This document shows positions 20,501-30,937 of a stretch of 64,000 nucleotides of DNA, piece by piece. This DNA is from Neoarius graeffei (Eukaryota; Chordata; Actinopteri; Siluriformes; Ariidae). The stretch covers positions 31,788,882 to 31,852,881 of the forward strand of contig NC_083575.1 of NCBI RefSeq assembly GCF_027579695.1. The letters are read 5' to 3'. Within the stretch, counting starts at the first letter, position 1, and each line of letters opens with the position of its first letter. The notes under the pieces were generated by a model. It saw only the letters and a program-made list of their open reading frames with translations, did not search any database and had not been told where the DNA came from. Made by a program: the position numbers and the translations under genes.

Positions 20501-21732
20501 TTTCCATAGCATAGAAAATCGCTACGTTTCAATTTGTGTAACTGAACTTGTTTCATATCACTGGTCATATAAACCTATGTAAACAGGAAAAACGCGGAAG
20601 AGTTTGGTCGCATCTAACTACAGCCCCAAAAAATACCATTGGCCATGCTGAGCCTAGCTACATTGCTAACAGGAGTGACAGCGCGTCTGACTGCGTCTGA
20701 CTGACTGGGAGGTCGCGCAAAGCTTGGAGAGGTACGGAGCAGCTCGTCTCAATTCAGATAAGAGCATATTTCATTATGGAAGTACGGTGGACTGTTCCTT
20801 TAAGAAGTAGTTCCAGCTCATCCTGTTGGACATATGAATCCTTGTGTTTTATTATTTCCCCATTTTCGAACATTTGACCACCTGCTTCTCTGACCAGGAT
20901 AAATCAGTTACTGAAGAGGAATGAAGGAGCTTTTGACCATGTTGGTGTTTTTTTTTTTTTCTGCATTTCACCTTTTCTGCTACTCAGTACACGTTTTTAA
21001 CGTCAAATCACTTTGTGATAACGTGCACCGAAGCACAAATTCTTCATTCCTCAATGCTACACATAACAATGAAGACAAATTGGACATATTCACAGCTACA
21101 GAAAGTCTGACATACTATCGCCATCTAACTGGCTTGCATGCATATGTCAGTAGTTTCAAATCACTTTTGTGTTTTCATGTGGATGGAGATCTTTTCAGAA
21201 ACACTGTTCATTTTTAATTTTTTTTTAAATGGAGCTGTAAAAACCATGTTTTCAAAAATGCCTACATACATATGGACAGGGCTTGAAGATGCTCTTCCTT
21301 TTTGATTTGTCATGGTTGTGACGTGAATCAGAATGTTTCCCAATACCATCATACCATTTGTTCAGTGTTTCAGCAGTTGCGGCAGCTCTTCAGAAGCTGA
21401 CGAGAGTACGGGTTGTCGACAACAGCAGTCTTGGAAACACCCCCTATCACCGTCCTCCTAGAGTCATTCATGTATACACCAAGAATGGAGTGGGCAAAGT
21501 GGGCGACACTGTCCTGTTGGCTATTAAAGGACAGAAAAAGAAAGCACTGATTGTGGGTCACAAGATGCCTGGACCAAGAATGTCACCTAGGTTTGATTCA
21601 AATAATGTTGTTTTGATCGAAGAAAATGGGAACCCAACAGGAACAAGGATTAAAGCTCCCATACCTACACATTTACGCAAGCTGGAGGGTGATTACTCCA
21701 AATTATTAGCTATTGCACAACACTTTGTGTAG
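17550..21732 (+). CDS. mrpl14: Mitochondrial ribosomal protein L14 (uL14m), two coding exons
   Basis: Large-subunit protein of the mitochondrial ribosome. Coding exons: 17550-17611 (ends in phase 2 before GTAACA) and 21366-21732 (after TTGTTCAG), together 142 codons plus TAG. The first about 30 residues ([20 protein letters not shown]...) are basic and hydroxylated, as in mitochondrial targeting peptides. The rest is the uL14 fold: [15 protein letters not shown], the [12 protein letters not shown] loop, [20 protein letters not shown] and the conserved C-terminus [19 protein letters not shown]. The length matches vertebrate MRPL14 (about 145 aa). The last exon is intact with an AATAAA 78 nt downstream. 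The intron between the coding exons is almost wholly a transposon. Identity is secure. Confidence 0.97.
18046..19087 (+). repeat. SINE split by a 669-bp MITE
   Basis: SINE sequence runs 18046-18283 and resumes at 18953-19087. The join restores the consensus GTGTC/TATGTGTC. Confidence 0.88.
18284..18952. mobile_element. MITE with CTTTTCCACTACC inverted ends
   Basis: Left GCCGCTTTTCCACTACC mirrors right GGTAGTGGAAAAGGGCC. The interior repeats CTGAG/GAGCTGAG motifs near both ends. No coding sequence recognised; target duplication unclear. Confidence 0.75.
19285..19780. repeat. Dispersed repeat with a 28-bp perfect palindrome
   Basis: Appears to be a non-autonomous element. The palindrome at 19431-19458 is centred on GGCCACGTGGCC. 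A short plus-strand ORF (19508-19708, rich in K/E/R) has no recognised domain. Confidence 0.35.
19782..19856 (+). repeat. Probable I-clade LINE 3' tail
   Basis: GATGGTGGCAATGCA...GCCATAAAACCCAGAAGAAGAAG resembles the 3' end of the I-clade LINE at 35306-35359 and the piece at 43536-43602: a GTGGC..TGCA block, an AAACGCC-like block, then an AAG-rich tail. Confidence 0.45.
20085..20803. mobile_element. 719-bp palindromic element with TTAA ends
   Basis: The arms are near-perfect inverted copies of about 350 bp (AAGGAACAGTCCACCGTACT at both termini, inverted), separated by a short centre near 20445. TTAA flanks both ends (20085-20088 and 20800-20803), as in piggyBac-type insertions. No ORF of its own. 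Confidence 0.8.
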
Positions 21733-21809
21733 GTAGTGTTACTGTGCTGTAAATTACCATTTGTCTGAGAGGACTTCTGCTACTACTGCTGATTGTTACA
21801 ATGCTTCGA

Positions 21810-21815
21810 AATAAA
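21810..21815 (+). terminator. Polyadenylation signal of mrpl14
   Basis: AATAAA 78 nt after the stop codon, giving a short 3' UTR. Further AATAAA-like hexamers follow near 21870-21910. Confidence 0.6.
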
Positions 21816-22636
21816 CAAAAGAAAGAAAAGTATATTAATATCTCCAAAACTTGGCAAACAGAAGTTAATAAAATAATATAAAAAGTCTGTTTTTATTCTG
21901 TTGTAAATAAATATATAAGATAAATTACACTTTGATTTAACAGATATTTTACAAAAGAATTCAATAAATTGGAGTTATGGAGTCCTATTTAATTATCTTA
22001 GAGTAACTGTTAGGTTTTGATCTGTCTGTACCAAAGGAGGTTGAATTGACGAAGTATGATCTAGGAATGTAGGCCTCTGCCACCTGAGATTTTGCCTCAT
22101 GGATTGATTCTGGAGCAAACAGTCACTGATACAGACACAGCTGCTCAGAGATGTTTTTCAGTTTATTGTAGGACAAACATGAGTATATATTCACATTCAA
22201 GAGTGTGTTGTAGTTATGTGACTGAATGATGATTTAATTGACAAAGCTAAGTTATGTATATATAACGTAAATGGGTGATGAACACTGAGCTCTATATAAC
22301 ATCTGGAGAGCTCATGGCCTGAAACCATCTGGCTGCCATCTTACCACTCCCATCATGTGTATTTAACTTTGGTGTTAAACCGTCATATCCGATCAAACTT
22401 GCCCCAAGAAAAGTATCTCCTGACTTTTTTCCCCTTTCATTACCTCCCCTTATTTTCTCCACTTTACCCACATTCCTTACATATCTTTATAGCGCTCCCT
22501 TTCACTGTTATGTTTTTTTTTTTCCTTTTCCAGTCCAGTCTGGTCATTTTTTGAATGGCTCTTTTACTGCTATAATTATTTCAATGGAGATTATTAAAGT
22601 TTTTCTCTTATAGGTGTATCTTTCTCTTCCATATAG

Positions 22637-22641
22637 TTCTT

Positions 22642-22706
<65 letters not shown>
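22637..22706. repeat. (CTAT)n microsatellite
   Basis: About 17 units in the left arm of fold-back copy 2. Shorter GATA runs lie at 23010-23027 and 23553-23591, on either side of the MITE. Confidence 0.97.
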
Positions 22707-23027
22707 ATACCAACACAAAGACTGTACAATACTTTGTTTCTGTTTAGGACAGTTGTCGAAACAGGATTATTTCCTCATGTTATTTGCCATTTTCACGTCA
22801 TTCTCACAGTCATGTCTTAACAGTATTTATTGGTCATATTGGTTGGAAGCTACATGAATATTGTGACAGTGAATTATGTGACCAATAAATACTGTTAAGA
22901 CACGACTGTGAGAATGACGTGAAAATGGCAAATAACATGAGGAAATAATCCTGTTTCGACAACTGTCCTAAACAGAAACAAAGTATTGTACAATCTTTGT
23001 GTTGGTATGATAGATAGATAGATAGAT

Positions 23028-23551
23028 TACTGTTCAAAAGTTTGGGGTCACCCAGACAATTTTGTGTTTTCCATGAAAAGTCACACTTTTATTTACCACC
23101 ATAAGTTGTAAAATGAATAGAAAATATAGTCAAGACATTTTTCTGGCCATTTTGAGCATTTAATCGACCCCACAAATGTGATGCTCCAGAAACTCAATCT
23201 GCTCAAAGGAAGGTCAGTTTTATAGCTTCTCTAAAGAGCTCAACTGTTTTCAGCTGTGCTAACATGATTGTACAAGGGTTTTCTAATCATCCATTAGCCT
23301 TCTGAGGCAATGAGCAAACACATTGTACCATTAGAACACTGGACCGAGAGTTGCTGGAAATGGGCCTCTATACACCTATGGAGATATTGCACCAAAAACC
23401 ACACATTTGCAGCTAGAATAGTCATTTACCACATTAGCAATGTATAGAGTGGATTTCTGATTAGTTTAAAGTGATCTTCATTGAAAAGAACAGTGCTTTT
23501 CTTTCAAAAATAAGGACATTTCAAAGTGACCCCAACCTTTTGAATGGTAGT

Positions 23552-23552
<1 letters not shown>
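23028..23552. mobile_element. Tc1/mariner-type MITE in a GATA run
   Basis: TACTGTTCAAAAGTTTGGGG at the left mirrors CCCCAACCTTTTGAATGGTAGTA at the right. TA borders and GATA units lie on both sides, consistent with insertion at a TA. No ORF. Confidence 0.85.
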
Positions 23553-23592
<40 letters not shown>

Positions 23593-23780
23593 AAGGGAGA
23601 AGAACTATATGGAAGAGAAAGATACACTGTATAAGAGAAAAACTGAAATAATCTCCATTGAAATAATTATAGTAGTAAAAGAGCCGTTCAAAAGTGATCA
23701 GAATGGACTGGAAAGAGGAGGGTACAATAACAGTGAAGGGGAGCGCTATAAAGATATGTAAGGAATGTGGGTAAAGTTGA

Positions 23781-25361
23781 GACAAAGTACAAATTGTAAA
23801 TAAAAACAGAATGCAATAATTTACAAATCTCAAAAACTGATATTGTATTCACAGTAGAACATAGACAACATATCAAATGTCGAAAGTGAGACATTTTGAA
23901 ATTTCATGCCAAATATTGGCTCATTTGAAATTTCATGACAGCAACACATCTCAAAAAAGTTGGGACAGGGGCAATAAGAGGCTGGAAAAGTTAAAGGTAC
24001 AAAAAAGGAACAGCTGGAGGACCAAATTGCAACTCATTAGGTCAATTGGCAATAGGTCATTAACATGACTGGGTATAAAAAGAGCATCTTGGAGTGGCAG
24101 CGGCTCTCAGAAGTAAAGATGGGAAGAGGATCACCAATCCCCCTAATTCTGCGCCGACAAATAGTGGAGCAATATCAGAAAGGAGTTTGACAGTGTAAAA
24201 TTGCAAAGAGTTTGAACATATCATCATCTACAGTGCATAATATCATCAAAAGATTCAGAGAATCTGGAAGAATCTCTGTGCGTAAGGGTCAAGGCCGGAA
24301 AACCGTACTGGGTGCCCGTGATCTTCGGGCCCTTAGACGGTACTGCATCACATACAGGCATGCTTCTGTATTGGAAATCACAAAATGGGCTCAGGAATAT
24401 TTCCAGAGAACATTATCTATGAACACAATTCACCGTGCCATCCGCCGTTGCCAGCTAAAACTCTATAGTTCAAAGAAGAAGCCGTATCTAAACATGATCC
24501 AGAAGCACAGACGTCTTCTCTGGGCCAAGGCTCATTTAAAATGGACTGTGGCAAAGTGGAAAACTGTTTTGTGGTCAGACGAATCAAAATTTGAAGTTCT
24601 TTATGGAAATCAGGGACGCAATGTTATTCGGACTAAAGAGGAGAAGGACGACCCAAGTTGTTATCAGCGCTCAGTTCAGAAGCCTGCATCTCTGATGGTA
24701 TGGGGTTGCATTAGTGCGTGTGGCATGGGCAGCTTACACATCTGGAAAGACACCATCAATGCTGAAAGGTATATCCAGGTTCTAGAGCAACATATGCTCC
24801 CATCCAGACGACGTCTCTTTCAGGGAAGGCCTTGCATTTTCCAACATGACAATGCCAAACCACATACTGCATCAATTACAGCATCATGGCTGCGTAGAAG
24901 AAGGGTCCGGGTACTGAACTGGCCAGCCTGCAGTCCAGATCTTTCACCCATAGAAAACATTTGGCGCATCATAAAACGGAAGATACGACAAAAAAGACCT
25001 AAGACAGTTGAGCAACTAGAATCCTACATTAGACAAGAATGGGTTAACATTCCTATCCCTAAACTTGAGCAACTTGTCTCCTCAGTCCCCAGACGTTTAC
25101 AGACTGTTGTAAAGAGAAAAGGGGATGTCTCACAGTGGTAAACATGGCCTTGTCCCAACTTTTTTGAGATGTGTTGTTGTCATGAAATTTAAAATCACCT
25201 AATTTTTCTCTTTAAATGATACATTTTCTCAGTTTAAACATTTGATGTGCCATCTATGTTCTATTCTGAATAAAATATAGAATTTTGAAACTTCCATATT
25301 ATTGCATTGCGTTTTTATTTACAATTTGTACTTTGTCCCAACTTTTTTGGAATTAGGGTTG
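23781..25361 (+). mobile_element. Tc1-like transposon, left end truncated
   Basis: The right terminus (CCAACTTTTTTGGAATTAGG, then GTTG/TA) and subterminal text (ACAAATTGTAAATAAAAAC, inverted) are present. The left TIR begins only at GACAAAGTAC, so the outermost about 25 bp are missing. Fold-back copy 1 shows the empty site around 16357. Confidence 0.9.
24119..25141 (+). pseudogene. Tc1-type transposase, DD34E, one nonsense codon
   Basis: The DNA transposase would cut and rejoin the element at TA sites. From ATG (24119) the frame is open except for TGA at codon 24 (24188-24190), then open to TAA (25139-25141), 340 codons in all. The N-terminal helix-turn-helix reads [20 protein letters not shown] with a GRKTV-type linker. 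The catalytic triad is visible: WSDESKF (first D), QHDNAKPH (second D) and SPIENIW (E), with 34 residues between the last two as in Tc1 transposases. An internal start after codon 24 would lose the first helices of the paired-like domain, so activity is unlikely. Confidence 0.93.
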
Positions 25362-25584
25362 TAAGAGGAGGTAATGAAAGGAAAAAAGTCAGGAGATACT
25401 TTTCTTGGGGAAAGTTTGATCGATACGACAGTTTAACACGTGAGCCAAATACACGCGATGGAAGTGGTAAGATGGCGGCCAGATGGCTTCACTTGTCTCT
25501 CCAGTGGGGAATGGGGTATGAGCTCTCCAGATTTTATATAGAGCACAGTGGTGAAGCATTACATTACTGGTTTAAGCTACACTA

Positions 25585-27099
25585 CAGGGCTCTACATTAA
25601 CTTTTGAAACCACTTGTCCTGTCGGGCAAGCTGAAAGGAAATTTACTTGTCCGAATGTGAAGCTGACTTGTCCAAAGAAATATTTGCGAACCCCCCCCCA
25701 CACAAATAAACTATTTGTAACCCAACAATCTTTATTGCATTTGTTTCTGAATTCACAACATATGCATAATATCTATGAATCAAAAGTAATCAATACTTAA
25801 TATACTGAGGCAAAAGTTCAAAAATATAGTAAAACAGACTGATTGACACCATAATTCACCAAATATTATGCTGAAGTTCAGAAGCAATATATTCCAGTAG
25901 AGTAGAAATTATGAACATAAAATTTTAAGAACAAAATAACTATACTATGAGATCCAGAAACACTAACCATTATATACACACAAATCAGTACTCTGCAGTT
26001 CAGTAACAAAAGTAACATTATCATAAAATTTATGACTTGATGAGATATCACTAGTTTGGACAAGAGAAACAAATAACAACAATGCTACAAATAAAAACAA
26101 CTGATAACAAAATTGACTAATACTGTAAATCACTGATTATTATACACTGAAATCTAGTTATCAAATGACAAGATAATATATCTTGTTATGAAAACCTCCA
26201 CACCTCTATTGACTCACAATAAAGAAATAATTTCACCAGAATTACTTTAACACAATCTATTCACTGCAGAAAAAAATTGGACTCCATCAATCATTAATTT
26301 ATGAGAAATTGAAAACCAGAAAATTTAAATTATATATATTTTCATTTTTAAATTATTAACTTTGAACATATATCCTTCACTGATTAATTGTTGTTGTCTA
26401 ATTATTCAGTGTGGCTCCTGTCTGGTATTTAATGGTAAAAAAAAAAAAAAGATAATTTCAAATAATCCATAATTATATCTAAATTATAGAGCCCTATGTT
26501 TCAAATCCCTAAACTCCCATTACTAATCAGTTAATTAATACAGCCGGTAACCTAATTAGCAGCCATTTGACAGCTTGGTATTTCATAGATAACTTTCCCC
26601 ACTCCTACCTCACTCCCTGTCAATCCACACGCATGCAGGCGCACATTCCAAGCCCAGCACACCCCGCCACACACGCTCGGCTATATAATGAACACCATCA
26701 ACAACAATTCAAAGATTTGGAAATTACCACACACTCAATGTAAATATACAGTTGAATAATGATCCCGCCAACAAATCCACGTGTATGACACGATTAAACC
26801 AATAATAAACGACCGTTTACTTTTCAGCTCAAATACACGAAGCGGTATTGGCCGGTTTTGCAAGTGGAATATTGTGCATGCGCACATCACTCTTTCCAAA
26901 GAGAAACATCCGGCGATTCATCAAAACAATATGTCGAGTGAGATGCTTCGGAAATCATGTGAATAAACTGATAAATTTGATATGTAACCCGAATATCGGC
27001 GTATTTTAACACTTGTCCGATTGGACAAGTAACTGAGATGATGAACTTGTCCGACATAAAGTATCACTTGTCGCGGACAAGCGTTAATGTCGAGCCCTG
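25585..27099. mobile_element. hAT-like non-autonomous element
   Basis: Inverted ends CAGGGCTCTACATTAAC and CAGGGCTCGACATTAAC, with repeated ACTTGTCC motifs near both ends. CACTA lies on both sides (25580-25584 and 27100-27104). The interior is AT-rich with no recognised ORF. Confidence 0.75.
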
Positions 27100-27374
27100 C
27101 ACTACTTCATGAAAGAAGAGAGACATTATGTACCATTACATCATCCATAGTCTTATGAAAGAAGAAAGACATTACTGGTCAAAGTAACCTTCATTAAGCA
27201 GAGAGCAGAATGGGTGAGTGAGGATAAATCTCAAGGATTTGGCTAATGAAAACAAGCAGCAATCAGGAGTGTCTGTACCAGTTTCAAGAACAATTGAAAC
27301 AAATATCTCTATCAAAAAGCTAATTGAAAAGATGGTTTTTTTTTTAAGATTAGGAATAATAGACATGCTGGTTG

Positions 27375-27600
27375 GGCGGCATGGTGGTGTATTAGCCTCA
27401 CAGCTGTCAACTGTCACCTCACAGCAAGAAGGTTCTGGGTTTGAGCCCAGTGGTTGACGAGGGCCTTTCTGTGTGGAGTTTGCATGTTCTCCCTGTGTCT
27501 GTATAGGTTTCCTCTGGGTGCGCCGGTTTTCCCCACAGTCCAAAGACATGCAGTTAAGTTAACTGACTACTCTAAATTGTCCATAGGTGTGAATGTTTTT
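27375..27600 (+). repeat. SINE, degenerate 5' two-thirds
   Basis: Tracks the SINE head and body with many changes. Ends at the GGTGTGAATG segment. Confidence 0.85.
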
Positions 27601-27640
27601 TTTCCAAGCCCAGAAATGGGAGGGCTGTGGCAGGAAGGAC

Positions 27641-27988
27641 ATCCATCCATTTTTCATAACCGCTTATCCTGTGCAGGGTCGCCTATCCCAGCTGACTACG
27701 GGCGAAAGGCGAGGTACACCCTGGACAAGTCGCCAGGTCATCACAGGGCTGACACATAGACACAGACAACCATTCACACTCACATTCACACCTACGGTCA
27801 ATTTAGAGTCACCAGTTAACCTAACCTGCATGTCTTTGGACTGTGGGGGAAACTGGAGCACCCGGAGGAAACCCACGCGGACATGGGGAGAACATGCAAA
27901 CTCCACACAGAAAGGCCCTCGCCGGCCACGGGGCTCGAACCCGGACCTTCTTGCTGTGAGGCGACAGCACTAACCACTACACCACTGT
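27641..27988 (-). repeat. SINE, nearly full length
   Basis: Reverse-oriented copy from the CATCCATCC tail to the ACCACTACACCAC head. Lies head-to-tail against the degenerate plus-strand copy. Confidence 0.93.
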
Positions 27989-28004
27989 GTAAAATTAATG
28001 CTAT

Positions 28005-28200
28005 TATACTGTCGTATAATAGCGTTAATTTTACAGCATGGATAGCGATAACGACAGTGTTCACAGCGAAAGCGAGTTTTACTACCCTGATGAAGGCAAA
28101 ATGAAAGAAAACATTTCAAGAGAAAGCCGAGTACCAGGTTTGTTCTAAATATGGTTTCCTTTTTGGGCGCTCTCATTTTCTGTTAGAATTTAGTAAAGGA
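28005..28200 (+). repeat. Copy of an exon-like repeat (MDSDNDSVHSES... unit)
   Basis: From ATG at 28038 the frame reads MDSDNDSVHSESEFYYPDEG and on for about 15 residues. The same sequence recurs at 31268 and 31645. A short perfect inverted repeat (AATGCTATTATAC...) precedes it. It looks like the acidic N-terminus of a transposon-borne protein. I cannot name the family. Confidence 0.5.
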
Positions 28201-28224
28201 AAAAAATATATTATTTACCAGCTT

Positions 28225-28454
28225 AAGTCAAGTCAAGTCAACTTTATTGTCAAATATGCTATACATGCTTGACATACAGCACAGACGAAATTTCAGTCCT
28301 CTCTGACCCACGGTGCAAACAGGCAATGCAATAAATAAAAATAGAATAATTGAAAAAACAAAACAATATAAACAGTATAAACACTCTAGATAAGAACTAG
28401 ACATAGACTAAACACTCAGACAACAATATAAACAGTATAAACACTCAGACAATA
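28225..28454. repeat. Dispersed repeat (TCAAG)n start with AACACTAGATAAGAACTAGA units
   Basis: Begins AAGTCAAGTCAAGTCAACTT. The AAACACT..AGATAAGAACTAGACA text is repeated at 28380-28450 and again at 29650-29695 beyond the P-like element, which therefore inserted here. Confidence 0.5.
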
Positions 28455-29643
28455 GATAGTTTTCACATGACGTCACAGAGTCGGGGATTCCCTGGTGGCG
28501 GCCATCTTGGAGGGCAAGCTTACTGTACGGGTCACTGAGCACACATTGTAGCGCGCGAGTTACATTCATTTATATATTATTTACATTTATTTAAAGCTAG
28601 CAATGGTGCAAACTTGTTGTATTCACGGCTGTCGTAATAGGTCAGATGATGAAGTCAAGCAGAGCTTTTATGGAATTCCCACTGTACGGGAGCACGAAGG
28701 CGAGCAAACAAAGAAACTCAGCATACAAAGGAGAAATCTATGGCTTGCGAGAATCAACCGCAAGGATTATCAGCCTTCCAAACACAGCAAAGTCTGCTCC
28801 GATCATTTTATAAGTGGTAAGTTGTTTAAATAAACAATCAATTGTGTTTAAGTTTGTTTTTGGAAACCAAAACATCATGTGAACAATCTCTGGAGAATGC
28901 CTAACTGGAACCACTGAGTGTACGTTTACATTGTAATGTACACTTAATATCGCTCGTTTGTCACGTTTCTATTTGAAACTTGTCACTTCACTCACGCAAG
29001 GGTCATTTTTGAAAAACATTTTAGGTCTATTCTGTAGTCCTGAGCGGTGTGCAGGACTGCGCAAATGTGCGCAGCTTCCCGATTTAAACTGTTTTTTTCT
29101 CATCCTTATACTTCCTGTTTCATGGACTGTAACGGATTTGCTTATTTAGTAATTTTAATACAGAATTTACTTTGGAATTATAATCAGACACTCCAATGCC
29201 CCCCCTAAAAAAAAAAAATCGGATCTGCGCGATTCAGGCGGCATCCGCCAAAAGGCGCGCTGTGAATATATAAAGTTGTATAGATCAGACAGCCTTTAAA
29301 GTTTGATGAAGTCACTTTCAGGCTTTGGAGCAGGCTTTGGCAGTTTCAGGCTTTGGCAGCCCTGCATAGTCACTTGAAAATGCATCTTTGTCCACTTCGT
29401 AGGGGTCAATTCCCCCAATCAAGGCCAGTTTGGCTGCATACCGTGAGATGTGTATCTACAGTATATACTTCTGTTTGCTTGATTTTGCCGACATTGATCT
29501 TTATTTTAAAAAACTGACTATATAACTTCATAAATTCATCCGAGATAATGTAGCCAGTAGTGGCGATGGTCCGTTTTGTTTGCCCTCCAAGATGGCGGCT
29601 GGGGGGTGTTCCCCGGAATGCCGTGACGTCAGTGAAAACTATC
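28455..29643 (+). mobile_element. P-element-like transposon, internally deleted, with THAP exon
   Basis: Inverted ends GATAGTTTTCAC, then TGACGTCAC and GCCATCTTGGAGGGCAA on both sides. It carries one exon of a THAP protein and no further transposase. THAP domains are the DNA-binding part of P-element transposases. Confidence 0.8.
28603..28816 (+). pseudogene. THAP-domain exon of a P-like transposase
   Basis: ATG (28603) to a donor (AAGTG/GTAAGT) at 28816. The zinc-coordinating C2CH pattern is visible: CCIHGC near residue 5, then C..H in KVCSDHF near residue 64. FYGIP, the tryptophan in RRNLWLARI and the arginine/lysine-rich middle fit THAP. The usual C-terminal AVPTIF box and all later exons are absent from the element, so it is a remnant. 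Length up to the donor is 71 codons. Confidence 0.85.
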
Positions 29644-29749
29644 TATATAAACTTTAAACACTAGATAAGAACTAGACAGACTAAACACTCATATGTATAC
29701 TTTATTTGATTCCACATTACAAGTTAATATCAATAGGAACCAAATATGG

Positions 29750-30660
29750 TGAATAATCCAAACACTATCAGGACCAAAAACATCCTGTTATGGCGATGCA
29801 GTCTCAGGGATACAGGAAGCATCTTCTCTTCCAGATGAACATGCTCCCTATAACTGTTGATATGGAGCAGTATTTAGCTAGCTGTCTGGCACTTCTTTTA
29901 CTTAGTCCACTGATGTTAAGTCCACTGACCACCAGCCTATGTACATGGCCTAGACTCCCAAAGACAAGCACAATGAGCAAGCATTTGTAACCATAGCTCT
30001 CAATGGCAGATACTAGAGGTTGGTACTTTAGTTTTTTTGTACAGTAGAATTCCTCCATGAACAGGTCAAAAGCACAGGCTACTTCAAAGAGTCTAAGTGT
30101 TTTGTTGTCATGTGACAAGCAAATGATATCCGGTGTGTTTGCTATTCCTGAGAAAGAGTTTGTGGATGAGTTAAACCAATGTGGCTTTACAGAGGTGTGT
30201 TTGTAGATCTGTTCCTGTGGAGTACGGGGGATCTGGGCGGCGATGAGGTCCACCAGTCATGTCTGGCAGTATACAGTCCTTTGTATAATGAACAACTGTT
30301 CATAATGTAGGCTACTGACTCCAGATGTTGTGGATGGTCGTGTAGTATACAGAAAGGGGAATGGTTAGAGGGGAACCACAGAGAGAGATTGTATTTGGTG
30401 GGGAGAACCTGTAAGCGAGCCTTCACACAGAAGGTGATGATCTCGTCACTGATAGAGTTATTGTTGTATATGGCATGTGATACAGAGTGGTCTGCACAGG
30501 TGAGTTTAGCCAGCTTTCCCTGGAGCTTCAGGCTGGACCAATACTCCATGTTGCGCTCCCTTTGAATGGATAGAAGGGTTTGCCTTGATGTTTTAGGCAG
30601 CAGGAGATAGGTAATGTTGTTATAATGCAGCCTGGCTTGAACCGTGATTGATGGGTCATC
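29750..30660 (-). pseudogene. RLE-type LINE fragment (RT C-terminus and restriction-like endonuclease)
   Basis: Two overlapping minus-strand frames (30663-30187 and 30253-29804), joined by a frameshift near 30240, encode the end of a non-LTR retrotransposon protein. Visible: LLLPKTSRQTLLSIQRERN, a CCHC-like finger (CILHDHPQHLESVAYIMNSC), the RHD after it, and a PD-(D/E)xK-like core (NTPDIICLSHDNKTLRLFEV). This order is that of R2/R4-type elements, whose restriction-like endonuclease cuts the target. The RT catalytic part is missing. Confidence 0.7.
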
Positions 30661-30748
30661 CACCAGTGCATCGGTGACCTCTACAGGTTGAAGGTGGGAC
30701 TCCCACCTTCAACCTGTAGAGGTCACCGATGCACTGGTGGATGACCCA
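30652..30748. repeat. Perfect 48-bp inverted repeat with 1-nt loop
   Basis: Arms 30652-30699 and 30701-30748 around C30700. The left arm contains GCATCGGTGACCTCTACAGG. It sits at the upstream edge of the RLE LINE fragment and could form a cruciform. Confidence 0.95.
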
Positions 30749-30890
30749 CCGTGGGAGGTCCATTTTAGTTCAGTGCCTGTTCTCCAGCACAAGTCATTAA
30801 GTCAGGCCAGTCTGATGACACTCCAAATCCCTGTGCCCTGGTATCCAGCTTACCACTGCTCTTCCTTCTGACTAAACACTCATATGTACA

Positions 30891-30899
<9 letters not shown>

Positions 30900-30935
<36 letters not shown>
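30900..30935. repeat. (CA)n microsatellite
   Basis: About 17 CA units. Confidence 0.97.

Positions 30936-30937
<2 letters not shown>

Larger units (their letters stand above)
17675..21282. mobile_element. TIR transposon filling the mrpl14 intron
   Basis: The left end (ACCCTGTCCACACATATGCA) and the inverted right end (GCCCTGTCCATATGTATG) align and stay similar for over 100 bp, through an ATTTTTGA.AACA block and a CATCCACATGAAAAC block. It leaves only about 63 and 83 nt of intron outside it. It contains a SINE, two MITEs or fold-backs and other fragments. No transposase seen. I did not find a clean target duplication. Confidence 0.65.
22283..25550. mobile_element. Fold-back element copy 2 with two nested transposons
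   Basis: Inverted ends CACTGAGCTCTATATAA and (inverted) CACTGTGCTCTATATAA, with arms matching through AAGTATCTCCTGAC and the (CTAT)n/(GATA)n runs to a palindromic centre near 22850. A MITE (23028-23552) and a Tc1 transposon (23781-25361) sit in the right arm. Related to copy 1 at 15.6-16.9 kb. Confidence 0.8.

Noticed and set aside
21901-22280. A further exon or gene after mrpl14
   Set aside because: I see no splice-linked frame or domain there; it reads as plain AT-rich intergenic sequence.
24212-25141. Intact transposase starting at 24212
   Set aside because: That position is a TTG within the helix-turn-helix. The family start is the ATG at 24119 and the frame is broken at codon 24.
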